Assembly: GCF_029953285.1 (NCBI RefSeq)
Contig: NZ_JASAOI010000028.1
Location: forward strand, 124,001 to 188,000
Reading direction: 5' to 3'
Origin: Yinghuangia seranimata
Lineage (GTDB): Bacteria; Actinomycetota; Actinomycetes; Streptomycetales; Streptomycetaceae
DNA length: 64,000 bases
Shown: piece by piece, positions 17,301 to 26,307 of the stretch
Layout: each line of letters opens with the position of its first letter
Position numbering within the stretch: position 1 is the stretch's first letter
Notes under the pieces: generated by a model
The model's input: the letters and a program-made list of their open reading frames with translations, nothing else
Told to the model about the DNA's origin: nothing
The model's database searches: none
Made by a program: the position numbers and the translations under genes

Positions 17301-18617
17301 TGCGCGGACCTGCACGGCGTGCTCGTCGGCCTCGGCCCGGACCTGCGCCGCGTGCTCGGACGCCTCGCCGCGCACCCGCCCGTCGTGCTCGTCGGCCTCG
17401 GCCCGCACCCGGGCCGCGTGCTCGTCGGCCTCCGCGCGGACCTGGGCGGCGTGCTCGTCGGCTTCGCCGCGTACCCGCTCGGCGTGGTCGTCCGCCTCGC
17501 CGCGGACCCGCTCGTCCAGCTCGGTCGCGGCGGTGCGGGCCTTGCTCAGCAGTTCCTCGGCGGCGGTGCTCGCGGCTTCGAGGCGGCTGGCGGCGTCGCT
17601 GCCGGCGACCTCGAGCAGCGCCTCGGCCTCGGCCCTGAGGCGCTCGGCCTCCGCCTGGTGGCGCTCGGCCTCGGCGGCGGCCTCGGCGCGCAGCCGGGCG
17701 ACCTCGGCCTGCGTCTCGGCGAGCAGTTTGGCGGTGCCCGCGGACGCGCCCTCGGCGACCTCGGCGGCCTGCCCGGTGACCCGCTCGGCCTCGGCCGCAG
17801 CCTGCCCCTTGAGGCGGTGCGCGTCGGCGGCGGCCTCGGCGCGGATCCGGTCGGCCTCGGCGCGCGCGTCGACGACCAGCGCCTCGGCCTGGTGCCGGGT
17901 TCCGGACTTGATCTGTTCGACCTGTTCGCCGACCGACTCGGCGCGCTCCTGCGCGACGGCGAGCATGCGGTCGGCCTCGGCCTGTGCGCGGGCCAAGATG
18001 GTGTCGGCCTCGGCGCGGGCGCCCTGCGCTGCCCCGGAGGCCTGCTCGCGGGCGGCGAGGGCCTGCGCGGACGCGTCGGCGAGCAGCCGCTCGGCCTCGG
18101 CCCGCGCGGACTCGACCAGCTGTCGGGCGCGCTCGTCGGCCTGCTGGCGGACCTGGTCGGCCCACGCGACGTTCTCGCTGACGCGCGCCTCGGTGGCCTG
18201 GCGGGCGTGCGCGAGCTCCTCTTCGAGGCGTCGGCGGCGGTTGGCGATCTCGGCCTGCCACTCGGCCTCGTGCTGGGCGGAGCGCTGCGCGGCCTCCTGC
18301 ATGACGCGCTGCGTGTGGGCGCGCGACTCCGCGAGCTCGCGCTCGGCGTCCGCGCGAACCTGCTCGGCCTGGAGCTGGGCCTGGCGGAGCATCTGCTCGG
18401 CCTGCCCGCCGATACTGCCGAACTGCGGGGTGGCGAGCTGCCGTCTGAGGTCATGCAGCTTCGCGCGAAGCACCTCGACCTGATAACCGAGGTCCTCCGC
18501 GTGCGCGACACTCTCCTCGCGCTCAGTTCGCAGCCGCTTCATCTCGGCTTCGATCTGGCCGAGGCCGTCGTCAACCTCGTAGCGGTCGTAGCCCCGCACT
18601 GTGGGGTCCCACTCCAT
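14328..18617 (-). CDS. scy: Scy polarity scaffold protein, giant coiled coil
   Basis: A 1429-residue protein, one of the longest coiled coils in streptomycetes. A DivIVA-like N-terminus (VRGYDRYEVDDGLGQIEAEMKRL ... EDLGYQVEVLRAKL) precedes more than 1300 residues of AE(A/L)-rich repeats of the form (A)xAEAExLxAEA, known in this family as a 51-residue repeat mixing heptads and hendecads. The last 40 residues are disordered and Gly/Ser-rich. Scy organises tip-organising centres with DivIVA and FilP. It is somewhat longer than the S. coelicolor protein (about 1300 residues), consistent with extra repeats. The first 8-10 residues depend on the ATG at 18617, for which I see no strong ribosome site. 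Confidence 0.93.
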   Translation of the reverse strand: MEWDPTVRGYDRYEVDDGLGQIEAEMKRLRTEREESVAHAEDLGYQVEVLRAKLHDLRRQLATPQFGSIGGQAEQMLRQAQLQAEQVRADAERELAESRAHTQRVMQEAAQRSAQHEAEWQAEIANRRRRLEEELAHARQATEARVSENVAWADQVRQQADERARQLVESARAEAERLLADASAQALAAREQASGAAQGARAEADTILARAQAEADRMLAVAQERAESVGEQVEQIKSGTRHQAEALVVDARAEADRIRAEAAADAHRLKGQAAAEAERVTGQAAEVAEGASAGTAKLLAETQAEVARLRAEAAAEAERHQAEAERLRAEAEALLEVAGSDAASRLEAASTAAEELLSKARTAATELDERVRGEADDHAERVRGEADEHAAQVRAEADEHAARVRAEADEHDGRVRGEASEHAAQVRAEADEHAVQVRAEVAELLEAARAEAVALAERAAAEAERLREETSQEVARLRTETAEDVARIRTEADADAERLRTETVAEAEAQRDAALAEAAEAHEKALGMHAEVRAAIEEQREAAERMSAEADARVAEARTEAEELVATAGAVAEELVAKAEAAAAELRENAERQSAETEAAAAENLAASTAAAEELVAKATAKAEQLAAEAAQMLADAETAAAERMETAAGAADELLAKARAEAERVTAEARAEADELRARAQTDAEAVEARTRESGKRLLEEAKTHTDEVKARAEAEAEDILERARAESGKLREKAVADTARLRDLTQRQQAESAERLERARAEAETLATESAEAAAQLRAEAETAAAELLAKAKADAERVTQQAAESAGRSHAEAEELLATARADAAKSTETAARSAEELMRAAEARATELRTEAETAREEAATALKTARTDAETLLAQAREDAAKRTESAARSAEDLLAKTRAEAEEILGDARGEGEGIRNEARRDAADLRAETEAAARTTREDAEASGARLVADAERAAAEVRETARQALEEARLEVVELRDRTQARARELLETAEVKGRDLIENAQGKLRKAEDEAARLVREAKGEAETVRQAVVGIEDAAHEAMARLRTEAERELAASRDEAQTHLVRARAEADATVTAARKHSERLRSDSEREAERVRTAGRDEATTMLKSAEAESTSMREKAKATLDKAVDEAEETLVKTKGHVTELVAQAERKAEHQLKTASETAAKTIADAEAEDARLRAEAAAVIEKARADSDKMIAETRRDTSATRERADKEAEDTVEAARKQAAESLQSAGKRVDALVEAAEESRTKAVAEGEKLKAEAADEADRIRDKASSEADRVRIAAVKKAEALLSEAEQRLADAQKGADDLRAKVAEQIAAAQREAQAVRRKTATDADRILDDARREADRLRGEARREAERSRAEGQRKLDELNRRRKDIATEMARVQGVLDALAAPAGSSSGKGGGSAPRARGEAPTASPD

Positions 18618-18715
18618 CCCCTGGCCGCGTCCTCACCAGTGCCGTCACCGTATCCGAACCGCATCCGCAGCGGATCCGGCAGGGCCCTAATGGTGTCAGA
18701 TCCCGGGAAAGCTTA

Positions 18716-18751
18716 GTGCCGCGTCAGGCAACGAATTCCCTGACGCGGCAC
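18716..18751 (-). terminator. hairpin terminator after ccr
   Basis: A perfect 13-bp stem (GTGCCGCGTCAGG / complement) with a 10-base loop, 56 bases after the ccr stop on the minus strand, separating ccr from scy. Confidence 0.75.
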
Positions 18752-18753
18752 CA

Positions 18754-18793
18754 GCTGACTCTGAGTCAGCACCCGGTCACGGTGTCACCGGGT
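18754..18793. promoter_or_regulatory. two further inverted repeats between ccr and scy
   Basis: GCTGACTC-T-GAGTCAGC (18754-18770) is a perfect 8-bp dyad with a one-base centre, and ACCCGGT-N9-ACCGGGT (18771-18793) is a second dyad. They stand 137-176 bases upstream of scy and just after ccr. The first looks more like a protein-binding site than a terminator; the second may assist termination of ccr. No regulator is assigned. Confidence 0.4.
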
Positions 18794-18807
18794 CCTCCGT
18801 GCTCCGC

Positions 18808-20145
18808 TCAGATGTTGCGGAAGCGGTTGATCTCGTTGATGTACTTGGCACGCATCTCGTGGTTGCGCACGCCCAGGCCCTCCTCGGGGGCCAGGCACAG
18901 GACGCCGACCTTGCCCTGGTGGAGGTTGCGGTGCACGTCGTACGCCGCCTGGCCGACCTCGTCCATCGAGTAGCTGCGGGACAGCGTCGGGTGGATCTTG
19001 CCCTGCGCGATCAGGCGGTTCGCCTCCCACGACTCGCGGTAGTTCGCGAAGTGCGAGCCGACGATGCGCTTGAGGTTCATCCACAGGTAGCGGTTGTCGT
19101 ACTCGTGCACGAAGCCCGAGGTCGAGGCGCAGGTCACGATCGTGCCGCCCTTGCGGGTGACGTAGACCGAGGCGCCGAACGTCTCGCGGCCCGGGTGCTC
19201 GAAGACGATGTCCACGTCCTCGCCGCCGGTCAGCTCACGGATGAGCTTGCCGAAGCGGTTCCACTCCTTCGGGTCCTGGGTGTGCTCGTCCTTCCAGAAC
19301 TTGAAGTCCTCGGCCCTGCGGTCGATGACCAGGTCGGCGCCCATGTCGCGGCAGATCTGGGCCTTGTCCTCGGACGAGACCACGCAGATCGGGGTGGCGC
19401 CGCCGTTGAGGGCGAACTGCGTCGCGTACGAGCCGAGGCCGCCGGAGGCGCCCCAGATCAGCACGTTGTCGCCCTGCTTCATGCCGGCGCCGTTGCGGGA
19501 CACCAGCTGGCGGTACGCGGTGGAGTTGACGAGACCCGGCGAGGCGGCCTCTTCCCACGTCAGGTGCGCCGGCTTCGGCATGAGCTGGTTGCTCTTGACC
19601 AGGGCGATGTGCGCGAGGCCGCCGAAGTTGGTCTCGAAGCCCCAGATGCGCTGCTCGGGGTCGAGCATGGTGTCGCCGTGGCCGTCCGGGCTCTCCAGCT
19701 CGACGGACAGGCAGTGCGCGACGACCTCGGCGCCCGGCTTCCAGGCGTTGACGCCGGGGCCGGTCCGCAGCACGACGCCGGCCAGGTCGGAGCCGACCAC
19801 GTGGTACGGCAGGTCGTGGCGCTTGGTGAGCGGGGAGGTCCGGCCGTACCGCTCCAGGAAGCGGAAGGTGGAGACCGGCTCGAAGATCGAGGTCCACACG
19901 GTGTTGTAGTTGATGGCCGAGGCCATCACCGCGATCAGTGCCTCGCCCGGGCCGAGCTCGGGCAGTGCGACGTCCTCGACGTGCAGTGCCCGGCGCGGGT
20001 CCTTGTCGCGGGACTCGAGCCCCTCGAACATCGTCTCCTCGTCCTTGTGGACGGTGACGGCACGGTAGGACTCGGGCAGGGGAAGGGCTTCGTACGCTTC
20101 CTGCGGGGTGTCCCCAGCGAGGATGGCGTCGAGGATCTCCTTCAT
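18808..20145 (-). CDS. ccrA: crotonyl-CoA carboxylase/reductase
   Basis: A 445-residue medium-chain dehydrogenase/reductase of the Ccr family. It reductively carboxylates crotonyl-CoA to ethylmalonyl-CoA with NADPH and CO2, or reduces it to butyryl-CoA without CO2. Hallmarks are the N-terminal MKEILDAILAG, NYNTVWTSIFEP, the VGSDLAGVVLRTGPGVN segment, the nucleotide loop WGASGGLGSYATQFAL, and FEHPGRETFGASVYVTRKGG near the C-terminus. GGAGG stands seven bases before the ATG. It supplies ethylmalonyl-CoA for polyketide extension and the ethylmalonyl-CoA pathway; epimerase and thiolase are its upstream neighbours. A perfect palindrome lies 57 bases upstream. Confidence 0.96.
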   Translation of the reverse strand: MKEILDAILAGDTPQEAYEALPLPESYRAVTVHKDEETMFEGLESRDKDPRRALHVEDVALPELGPGEALIAVMASAINYNTVWTSIFEPVSTFRFLERYGRTSPLTKRHDLPYHVVGSDLAGVVLRTGPGVNAWKPGAEVVAHCLSVELESPDGHGDTMLDPEQRIWGFETNFGGLAHIALVKSNQLMPKPAHLTWEEAASPGLVNSTAYRQLVSRNGAGMKQGDNVLIWGASGGLGSYATQFALNGGATPICVVSSEDKAQICRDMGADLVIDRRAEDFKFWKDEHTQDPKEWNRFGKLIRELTGGEDVDIVFEHPGRETFGASVYVTRKGGTIVTCASTSGFVHEYDNRYLWMNLKRIVGSHFANYRESWEANRLIAQGKIHPTLSRSYSMDEVGQAAYDVHRNLHQGKVGVLCLAPEEGLGVRNHEMRAKYINEINRFRNI

Positions 20146-20201
20146 CGTCGGCCTCCAGGGTCGGCGTTGGGAGTTGAGGGTTTGTCGGTTGGCCCGCGAA
20201 A

Positions 20202-20215
20202 TTACCCATGGGTAA
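20202..20215. promoter_or_regulatory. candidate ccr operator, perfect 14-bp palindrome
   Basis: TTACCCATGGGTAA, a perfect palindrome 57-70 bases upstream of the ccr start. It fits the TTAC-N6-GTAA form shared with sites upstream of the other acyl-CoA genes in this window. It is probably an operator overlapping the ccr promoter. Confidence 0.55.
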
Positions 20216-20377
20216 CGTAGCTGTGGCGACCGGGGTGTGCCAAGGGGCGGGCCCGTAGGAATCCCGCCCCCGTATTGACGCTGTGTCAGCTCCAAAAAAG
20301 AGGGGTGGGAGCGGAGCGACCTCGAAAAATGGGTGGTGGTGGGCGACGGGTGGGCGGGGGCGACGCAGCGTGGTGTG

Positions 20378-20815
20378 TCAGTGCTCGGCGTCCGCGGGGG
20401 CCGAGGTGACCAGCTCCGTCAGCACCCCGTGGCAGTCCTTCGGGTGCAGGAACGTGATGCGCGAGCCCATCGAACCGCGGCGCGGCTCGTCGTACAGGAC
20501 GCGGACGCCCTTGCCGCGGATGGCCTCCGCGTCACCGTCCACGTCGGCGGTGCCGAAGGCGATGTGGTGCACGCCCTCGCCGTTCTTCTCCAGCCACTTG
20601 GCGACCGTCGAGTCCTCGCGGATCGGCTCGAGCAGCTGCAGGTAGGACGCGCCGCCGTCGTCCGTGTTGTTGATCTTGAGCATGGCCTCGCGGACGCCCT
20701 GCTCCTCGTTGACCTCGGTGTGGAAGACCTCGAAGCCGTACGTGGCCTGGTAGAACGCCACGGTCTCGTCGAGGTTGCGGCAGGCGATACCGATGTGGTC
20801 GATGCGCGTGAGCAC
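20378..20815 (-). CDS. mce: methylmalonyl-CoA (ethylmalonyl-CoA) epimerase
   Basis: A 145-residue VOC-fold metalloenzyme that interconverts the 2R and 2S forms of methylmalonyl-CoA, and in this setting probably ethylmalonyl-CoA. Two betaalphabetabetabeta modules are visible: LTRIDHIGIACRNLDETVAFY with the first metal histidine, and GVHHIAFGTADVDGDAEAI with another; HPKDCHGVLTELV supplies the final glutamate. The GTG start has GGGAGGG five bases upstream. It is divergent from the thiolase gene and lies 232 bases upstream of ccr on the same strand. Confidence 0.95.
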   Translation of the reverse strand: MLTRIDHIGIACRNLDETVAFYQATYGFEVFHTEVNEEQGVREAMLKINNTDDGGASYLQLLEPIREDSTVAKWLEKNGEGVHHIAFGTADVDGDAEAIRGKGVRVLYDEPRRGSMGSRITFLHPKDCHGVLTELVTSAPADAEH

Positions 20816-20838
20816 GATGCCCTCCCGGGTCCTTCGGG

Positions 20839-20852
20839 TTACCTCTGAGTAG
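20839..20852. promoter_or_regulatory. candidate operator in the epimerase/thiolase divergent promoter
   Basis: TTACCTCTGAGTAG has the TTAC-N6-GTA form, 24-37 bases upstream of the epimerase start in the 223-base divergent region shared with the thiolase gene. Confidence 0.45.
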
Positions 20853-20869
20853 GTACCCTGAATGTCGAA

Positions 20870-20889
20870 GCGACACTAGAGCGACACTA
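20870..20889. repeat. 9-bp direct repeat with 11-bp period in divergent promoter
   Basis: GCGACACTA occurs at 20870-20878 and again at 20881-20889, about one helical turn apart, next to the TTAC-N6-GTA site. It may be a second regulator site or part of the promoter. Confidence 0.5.
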
Positions 20890-21038
20890 TGGACGAGACC
20901 GCATCCGGTCTCCCGAGACGGGTCGTGCGTTCCGTCACAACGGGACCCCTGCCGACCATGACCTGGCGGCGGGTATGTTCGGCCCACACCCTCACACCTC
21001 CCTTCCATCAGGGCTGACCTTCCTAGGAGGCCACTGCC

Positions 21039-22229
<1,191 letters not shown>

Positions 22230-22382
22230 CGCATAACCGACGACGAGCGCGGCACGAGCGGGTTCGACCCCGTTCCGTGCCGCGCTCGCCGCGCTCTCGG
22301 CGGACCCGGTTCCGGTCTCCCGGGCACGGGTAACCGCTCCCTCGATCCGTCCGTCCCTGGAACTCTCTGACAGGAGCCGTCC

Positions 22383-23348
22383 TTGCCTCGGCGTACCGAC
22401 GTCGCCTCACTCGTCGCGCAGGCTCGTGAGGGGCAGGCGCGGGCGGTGGCGCGGCTTATCTCGCTTGTGGAGGATGCCTCGCCGGTTTTGCGGGAGGTCA
22501 TGGCGGCGTTGGCGCCGCATACCGGGCAGGCGTATGTCGTCGGGTTGACCGGGCCGCCGGGGGTGGGGAAGTCGACGTCTACGTCGGCGCTCGTGTCCGC
22601 GTATCGGGCGGCCGGCAAGCGGGTCGGCGTGTTGGCGGTGGATCCGTCGTCGCCGTTTTCCGGTGGGGCGTTGCTCGGGGACCGGATCCGGATGCAGGAG
22701 CACGCGACGGATCCGGACGTGTTCATCCGGTCGATGGCCTCGCGGGGGCATCTCGGGGGGCTCGCGTGGGCGACGCCGCAGGCGTTGCGGGTGTTGGACG
22801 CGGCCGGGTGCGACGTGATCCTCGTCGAGACGGTGGGCGTCGGGCAGTCGGAGATCGAGGTCGCGTCGGCAGCTGACACGACCGTGGTGCTGATGGCGCC
22901 CGGGATGGGGGACGGGATTCAGGCGGCCAAGGCCGGGATCCTCGAGATCGGTGACGTGTATGTCGTGAACAAGGCCGATCGGGACGGTGCCCAGACCACG
23001 GCGCGTGAGCTCAACCACATGCTGTCCCTCGGCCCCACCCGCGGGCCCGATTCGTGGCGGCCGCCCATCGTCAAGACGGTCGCGTCGCGGGGGGAGGGGC
23101 TGGAGGACGTTGTCGAGGCCTTGGAAAAGCACCGGGCCTGGATGACCGCGAACGGGACGCTCGCGGCCCGTCGGCAGGCCCGGGTGCGCGGAGAGGTCGA
23201 GGCGATCGCGTTGGCGGCGCTGTATGCGCGGATGGGTGATGTCGCGGCGGGGCGTCGGGCTGATGAGCTGGCCGCGCGGGTGTTGGACGGCGGGCTCGAC
23301 CCGTATGCCGCCGCTGATGAGCTGATCGCGGGGCTGGCGGGGAGCTGA
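22383..23348 (+). CDS. meaB: MeaB, GTPase chaperone of methylmalonyl-CoA mutase
   Basis: A 321-residue SIMIBI-class G3E GTPase that protects and reloads the B12 enzyme methylmalonyl-CoA mutase (or the related ethylmalonyl-CoA mutase). It has Walker A TGPPGVGKST (about 56-65), VDPSSPFSGGALLGDRIRM, the switch region ETVGVGQSE, the base-recognition motif NKAD, and a C-terminal dimerisation arm. It begins with TTG (AGGAG six bases before). Third-position bases are richer in G and T than in the adjacent thiolase gene. No mutase subunit is encoded in the window. Confidence 0.94.
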   Translation: MPRRTDVASLVAQAREGQARAVARLISLVEDASPVLREVMAALAPHTGQAYVVGLTGPPGVGKSTSTSALVSAYRAAGKRVGVLAVDPSSPFSGGALLGDRIRMQEHATDPDVFIRSMASRGHLGGLAWATPQALRVLDAAGCDVILVETVGVGQSEIEVASAADTTVVLMAPGMGDGIQAAKAGILEIGDVYVVNKADRDGAQTTARELNHMLSLGPTRGPDSWRPPIVKTVASRGEGLEDVVEALEKHRAWMTANGTLAARRQARVRGEVEAIALAALYARMGDVAAGRRADELAARVLDGGLDPYAAADELIAGLAGS

Positions 23349-23357
23349 CCGCAAAGA

Positions 23358-23398
23358 CAGGTACGCCCCCGACCGCGGTGCGGTCGGGGGCGTACCTG
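23358..23398. terminator. bidirectional terminator between meaB and marR
   Basis: A perfect 19-bp stem (left arm CAGGTACGCCCCCGACCGC) with a GGT loop lies between two convergent genes, ten bases after the meaB stop and 14 bases before the MarR stop on the other strand. Confidence 0.9.
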
Positions 23399-23411
23399 TG
23401 CGGAGACGGGG

Positions 23412-23948
23412 TCAGACCCGCGCCTTGCCGCCCGGCTTCTGGGCCGTGCCCTGGCTGAGCACCTTGGGGCACGTGGCGCCGCCGTCGACGCCGCTGAGGT
23501 GGGCGACGACGGTGCCGAAGGCCTCGCCGAGCACCCGCTTCTGCTCGTCGGTCAGCAGGTCGACGAAGTGCCGCCGCACGCTGGCCACGTGGTCGGGCGC
23601 GGCCTGGACGAGGCGCTCCCAGCCCTGCTCGGTCAGGACGGCCCACTGGCCGCGCCGGTCCGAGTCGCAGCTTTCGCGCGCGACCAGGCCCGCGTTCTCC
23701 ATGCGGGTCATCTGGTGCGACAGCCGGCTCTTGGACTGGTGGCTCAGCCCGGCGAGCTCGGTCAGCCGCAGGCGGCGGTCGGGCGCCTCGGACAGGCGCA
23801 CGAGGATCTCGTAGTCGTGCACGGTCAGGCCGTGCAGCTGCTGGAGATCGCGCTCCAGGTACAGCGGGAGCAGATTGAGCACGCCCATAGAGGCTCGCCA
23901 CATCCGCTGCTCTTCGTCGCTCAGCCAGCGAGGCTCCGGTTCGGTCAT
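23412..23948 (-). CDS. MarR-family transcriptional regulator
   Basis: A 178-residue MarR protein with the winged helix at about 40-110: LTVHDYEILVRLSEAP, then LRLTELAGLSHQSKSRLSHQMTRMENAGLV and the wing residues DRRGQWAVLTEQG. The ligand is unknown. A C-terminal tail contains one cysteine (GATCPKVL). It is convergent with meaB across a strong terminator and just downstream of the DUF2127 gene on the same strand. Confidence 0.92.
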   Translation of the reverse strand: MTEPEPRWLSDEEQRMWRASMGVLNLLPLYLERDLQQLHGLTVHDYEILVRLSEAPDRRLRLTELAGLSHQSKSRLSHQMTRMENAGLVARESCDSDRRGQWAVLTEQGWERLVQAAPDHVASVRRHFVDLLTDEQKRVLGEAFGTVVAHLSGVDGGATCPKVLSQGTAQKPGGKARV

Positions 23949-24007
23949 GAAACCATCGTACCTCGATCAGTTGAACATTCAATAAATGTATCGGAGTGGC
24001 GCGGATA

Positions 24008-24838
24008 TCACACCGTCTCGGCCGCCGGCGGTCCGGCCTGCTTCGACAGGTGCTCCTGCCACGGCTGACGCACCGGGCCCGCGTGCGTGGCGTCCTCGAT
24101 CTCGAGCAGCGACTCCTCGCGGCGCGCCGCCTCGAACGCCTCGTGCCCGCCGCGGAGTCCGAACAACCGTTTCGCGACGATGATGTAGAGCACAGCGATG
24201 ATGTTGAGGACCAGCGTGCCGATCTTGAAGTAGCTGACCTTCTCCGTCAGCTCGTAGACCTCGAGCGGCAGGAACATGCCGGTCGCCACGACCGTCAGGT
24301 ACTCGGCCCAGCGCTTCAGCATCCACAGGCCGACCGCCTCTACGATCTCGATGACCGCATAGACGACCAGCCCTACGGCGACCCACACGAGCGTCGAGTG
24401 CTTGTAGTCGAACGTCTTGCGGATCGACTCGACGATCGGGGAGTTGTCGATGTCGTAGCCGTAGTGGTTGAACAGCGGCTTGAGGAGCGTCAGGTCCTCC
24501 TCGAACACCCGCCGCACCGAGTCCTGCGCGTTGCTGAACCTCCAGATCGCGTACGCGACGAACAGGATCAGCACGCCGCGCGCGGCGCGCTCGATCGCGA
24601 GGAATCGCAGGATCAGCACGTCCCGCAGGGCGCGCCCGCGCAGCACCTCGGGGGCCTCCTGCGCGGGGCCCGACCCCTTGGCGTCGCCCAGCACGAAGTC
24701 GCCGCAGCGCAGGCACCGCCACGCGACGCCGATCGGCGTCTCCGTGTGCAGCTTGGCGCGCAGTCCCGGCTCGTCGGGCGCGTATGTCTCATGGCCGCGG
24801 CGTGCGCAGGCTCGGCGATTCCAGTCCACGTGCGGCAC
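24008..24838 (-). CDS. DUF2127 membrane protein with N-terminal CxxC module
   Basis: A 276-residue protein. The first 60 residues carry cysteines and histidines (CARRGHETY; WRCLRCGDFV) that could form a small zinc ribbon. DUF2127 follows, with four hydrophobic helices near 85-105, 150-170, 178-200 and 205-230, including AIERAARGVLILF and VEAVGLWMLKRWAEYLTVVATGMFLPLEV, the conserved core. Function unknown; it is membrane-embedded by prediction. It starts with GTG. Confidence 0.85.
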   Translation of the reverse strand: MPHVDWNRRACARRGHETYAPDEPGLRAKLHTETPIGVAWRCLRCGDFVLGDAKGSGPAQEAPEVLRGRALRDVLILRFLAIERAARGVLILFVAYAIWRFSNAQDSVRRVFEEDLTLLKPLFNHYGYDIDNSPIVESIRKTFDYKHSTLVWVAVGLVVYAVIEIVEAVGLWMLKRWAEYLTVVATGMFLPLEVYELTEKVSYFKIGTLVLNIIAVLYIIVAKRLFGLRGGHEAFEAARREESLLEIEDATHAGPVRQPWQEHLSKQAGPPAAETV

Positions 24839-25014
24839 CGTAGGGGCTGCCCGTGATCGTGCGCTCTAGTTACGCCCATGGGAACACCAAGAGGCGGTCA
24901 TGGGGAGGTGAAGAAGCCCATGGCGGCTCCGCTCAGCGGTCCTGTCGGGGGTAATAGCGCTCGATACGCGGACAGCCGCCCCACCACGGGTTTGTTCAGC
25001 AGATGGGCGCACCG

Positions 25015-25028
25015 TACTTGCCGGTAGC
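25015..25028. promoter_or_regulatory. candidate operator overlapping the promoter of the second MarR gene
   Basis: TACTTGCCGGTAGC matches the 31116-31129 site at 13 of 14 positions. It lies 22-35 bases upstream of the MarR start, directly upstream of a TACGCT -10-like hexamer (25038-25043), so binding would block RNA polymerase. Confidence 0.45.
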
Positions 25029-25049
25029 CAAGACGACTACGCTGCGCCC

Positions 25050-25592
25050 GTGCCCAAGCCGCTGAACCTCCCCTTCGACCCCATCGCCCGTGCCGCCCAG
25101 TCGTGGGAGGAGCGCTGGGGTCCGTGTCCGCCCATGGCCGCGATCACGTCGATCATGCGGGCCCAGCAGATCCTGCTGGCGGAGGCCGACACGGTGCTCA
25201 AGCCGTACGGGCTCACCTTCGCCCGCTACGAGGCCCTCGTCCTGCTCACCTTCAGCCGCACCGGCGCGCTGCCGCTGTCGAAGATCGGCGAGCGCCTCAT
25301 GGTGCACCCCACGAGCGTGACCAACACCATCGACCGCCTCGAGAAGGCCGAACTGGTCGCGCGTCGCCCCAACCCGCGCGACGGCCGCGGCATCCTCGCG
25401 ACCATCACCGACAAGGGCCGCGACGTGGTCGAACGCGCCACCGCGGACCTGGTGGCCCGCGACTTCGGCCTCGGCGTCTACGACGCCGACCAGCTCGCCG
25501 AGATCTTCCGGGTCCTGCTGCCACTGCGCGTCGACGCGGGCGACTTCAAGGAGCAGGAGCAGGAGCCCGAGAGCGGGCGGCAGGACGGCTGA
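25050..25592 (+). CDS. MarR-family transcriptional regulator (second)
   Basis: A 180-residue MarR regulator: dimerisation helices at 15-50 (RAAQSWEERWGP ... SIMRAQQILLAEAD), the winged helix LTFARYEALVLLTFSR ... LPLSKIGERLMVHPTSVTNTIDRLEKAELV, and the wing DGRGILATITDKG. It lies near meaB, as do homologues in other streptomycetes. The GTG has no ribosome site, and the TACGCT hexamer ends six bases upstream, so the transcript is probably leaderless. Ligand and targets are unknown. Confidence 0.92.
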   Translation: MPKPLNLPFDPIARAAQSWEERWGPCPPMAAITSIMRAQQILLAEADTVLKPYGLTFARYEALVLLTFSRTGALPLSKIGERLMVHPTSVTNTIDRLEKAELVARRPNPRDGRGILATITDKGRDVVERATADLVARDFGLGVYDADQLAEIFRVLLPLRVDAGDFKEQEQEPESGRQDG

Positions 25593-25611
25593 CCGCCCCG
25601 CGCCGCCGCGC

Positions 25612-26307
25612 TCAGCCGCGGCGGACCGGGGCGTACAGGACGGGCGGCCCGCCGGGCGCGGTGCTCAGGCCCAACGCCACGGCACCGTCGGCGCGCATCG
25701 CCGCGCTCAGGTCGACGGTCACCTGGCGCGTGCCCTGCGCGGTGAAGCTCCCCGCCGGCACGCGGGTTCCGTCCGCGCGTTCCAGCCACGCCAGATAGCG
25801 CTCCCCGTCGCCGAGCCCGCTGACCGTGAGGCGTAGCCCGGTGCCCCAGCTGTGGTCGGTCAACTCGGCGGTGGCCTGCGTGGGACCCGCGGAGTAGGCG
25901 ACGTCCGGCCGCCGGCCGGCGGGGTCGTGGACCGACGAGAAGACCAGCAGCGCCGCAGCGACCGACGCCGCGAGCCCGAGGGCCGCCCCGGTCGCGATGG
26001 TGATCGTGCGTCGCCGTGCCGTGCGACGCGCCGCCCCCACCTGCGCGAGCACCGAATCGGCCAGCCCGATCGGCGGCGCCGGCGACGGCTCGTCGAGCCG
26101 CTCCGGGTCGGCCCCGTAGAGCAGCCGCGCCGTCGACGACAGTCCGCGCAGTTCGGCCGTACATGCCCGGCAGCCGTCCAAGTGCGCCCGGAGCGCCGCG
26201 GCCTCGGCGGCGGGCAGCCGGTCCAGGGCCGCCATGCCGATCATCGGCCGCATCGCGGCGCACGGCCGCTCCCCGCCGGTGCGGCGGCTACCACCCGTGG
26301 AGGTCAT
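25612..26307 (-). CDS. anti-sigma factor, zinc-finger (HC2) and RskA-like
   Basis: A 231-residue single-pass membrane protein. The cytoplasmic N-terminus has the zinc-binding helix pattern LRAHLDGCRACTAEL (His-x3-Cys-x2-Cys, about 41-55). A membrane segment follows at about 102-124 (TIATGAALGLAASVAAALLV), then an extracytoplasmic domain whose YLAWLERADGTRVPAGSF resembles the C-terminal domain of RskA-type anti-sigma-K factors. The start overlaps the end of the sigma-factor gene by 20 bases, so the pair is made in ratio. It should hold the adjacent ECF sigma at the membrane until released. Confidence 0.9.
   Translation of the reverse strand: MTSTGGSRRTGGERPCAAMRPMIGMAALDRLPAAEAAALRAHLDGCRACTAELRGLSSTARLLYGADPERLDEPSPAPPIGLADSVLAQVGAARRTARRRTITIATGAALGLAASVAAALLVFSSVHDPAGRRPDVAYSAGPTQATAELTDHSWGTGLRLTVSGLGDGERYLAWLERADGTRVPAGSFTAQGTRQVTVDLSAAMRADGAVALGLSTAPGGPPVLYAPVRRG

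Noticed and set aside
14776-18716. Very long open frames opposite scy (over 1100 codons on the plus strand)
   Set aside because: They mirror the repetitive, GC-biased scy sequence; their products are low-complexity Arg/Ser/Ala or Gly/Leu strings without any domain.
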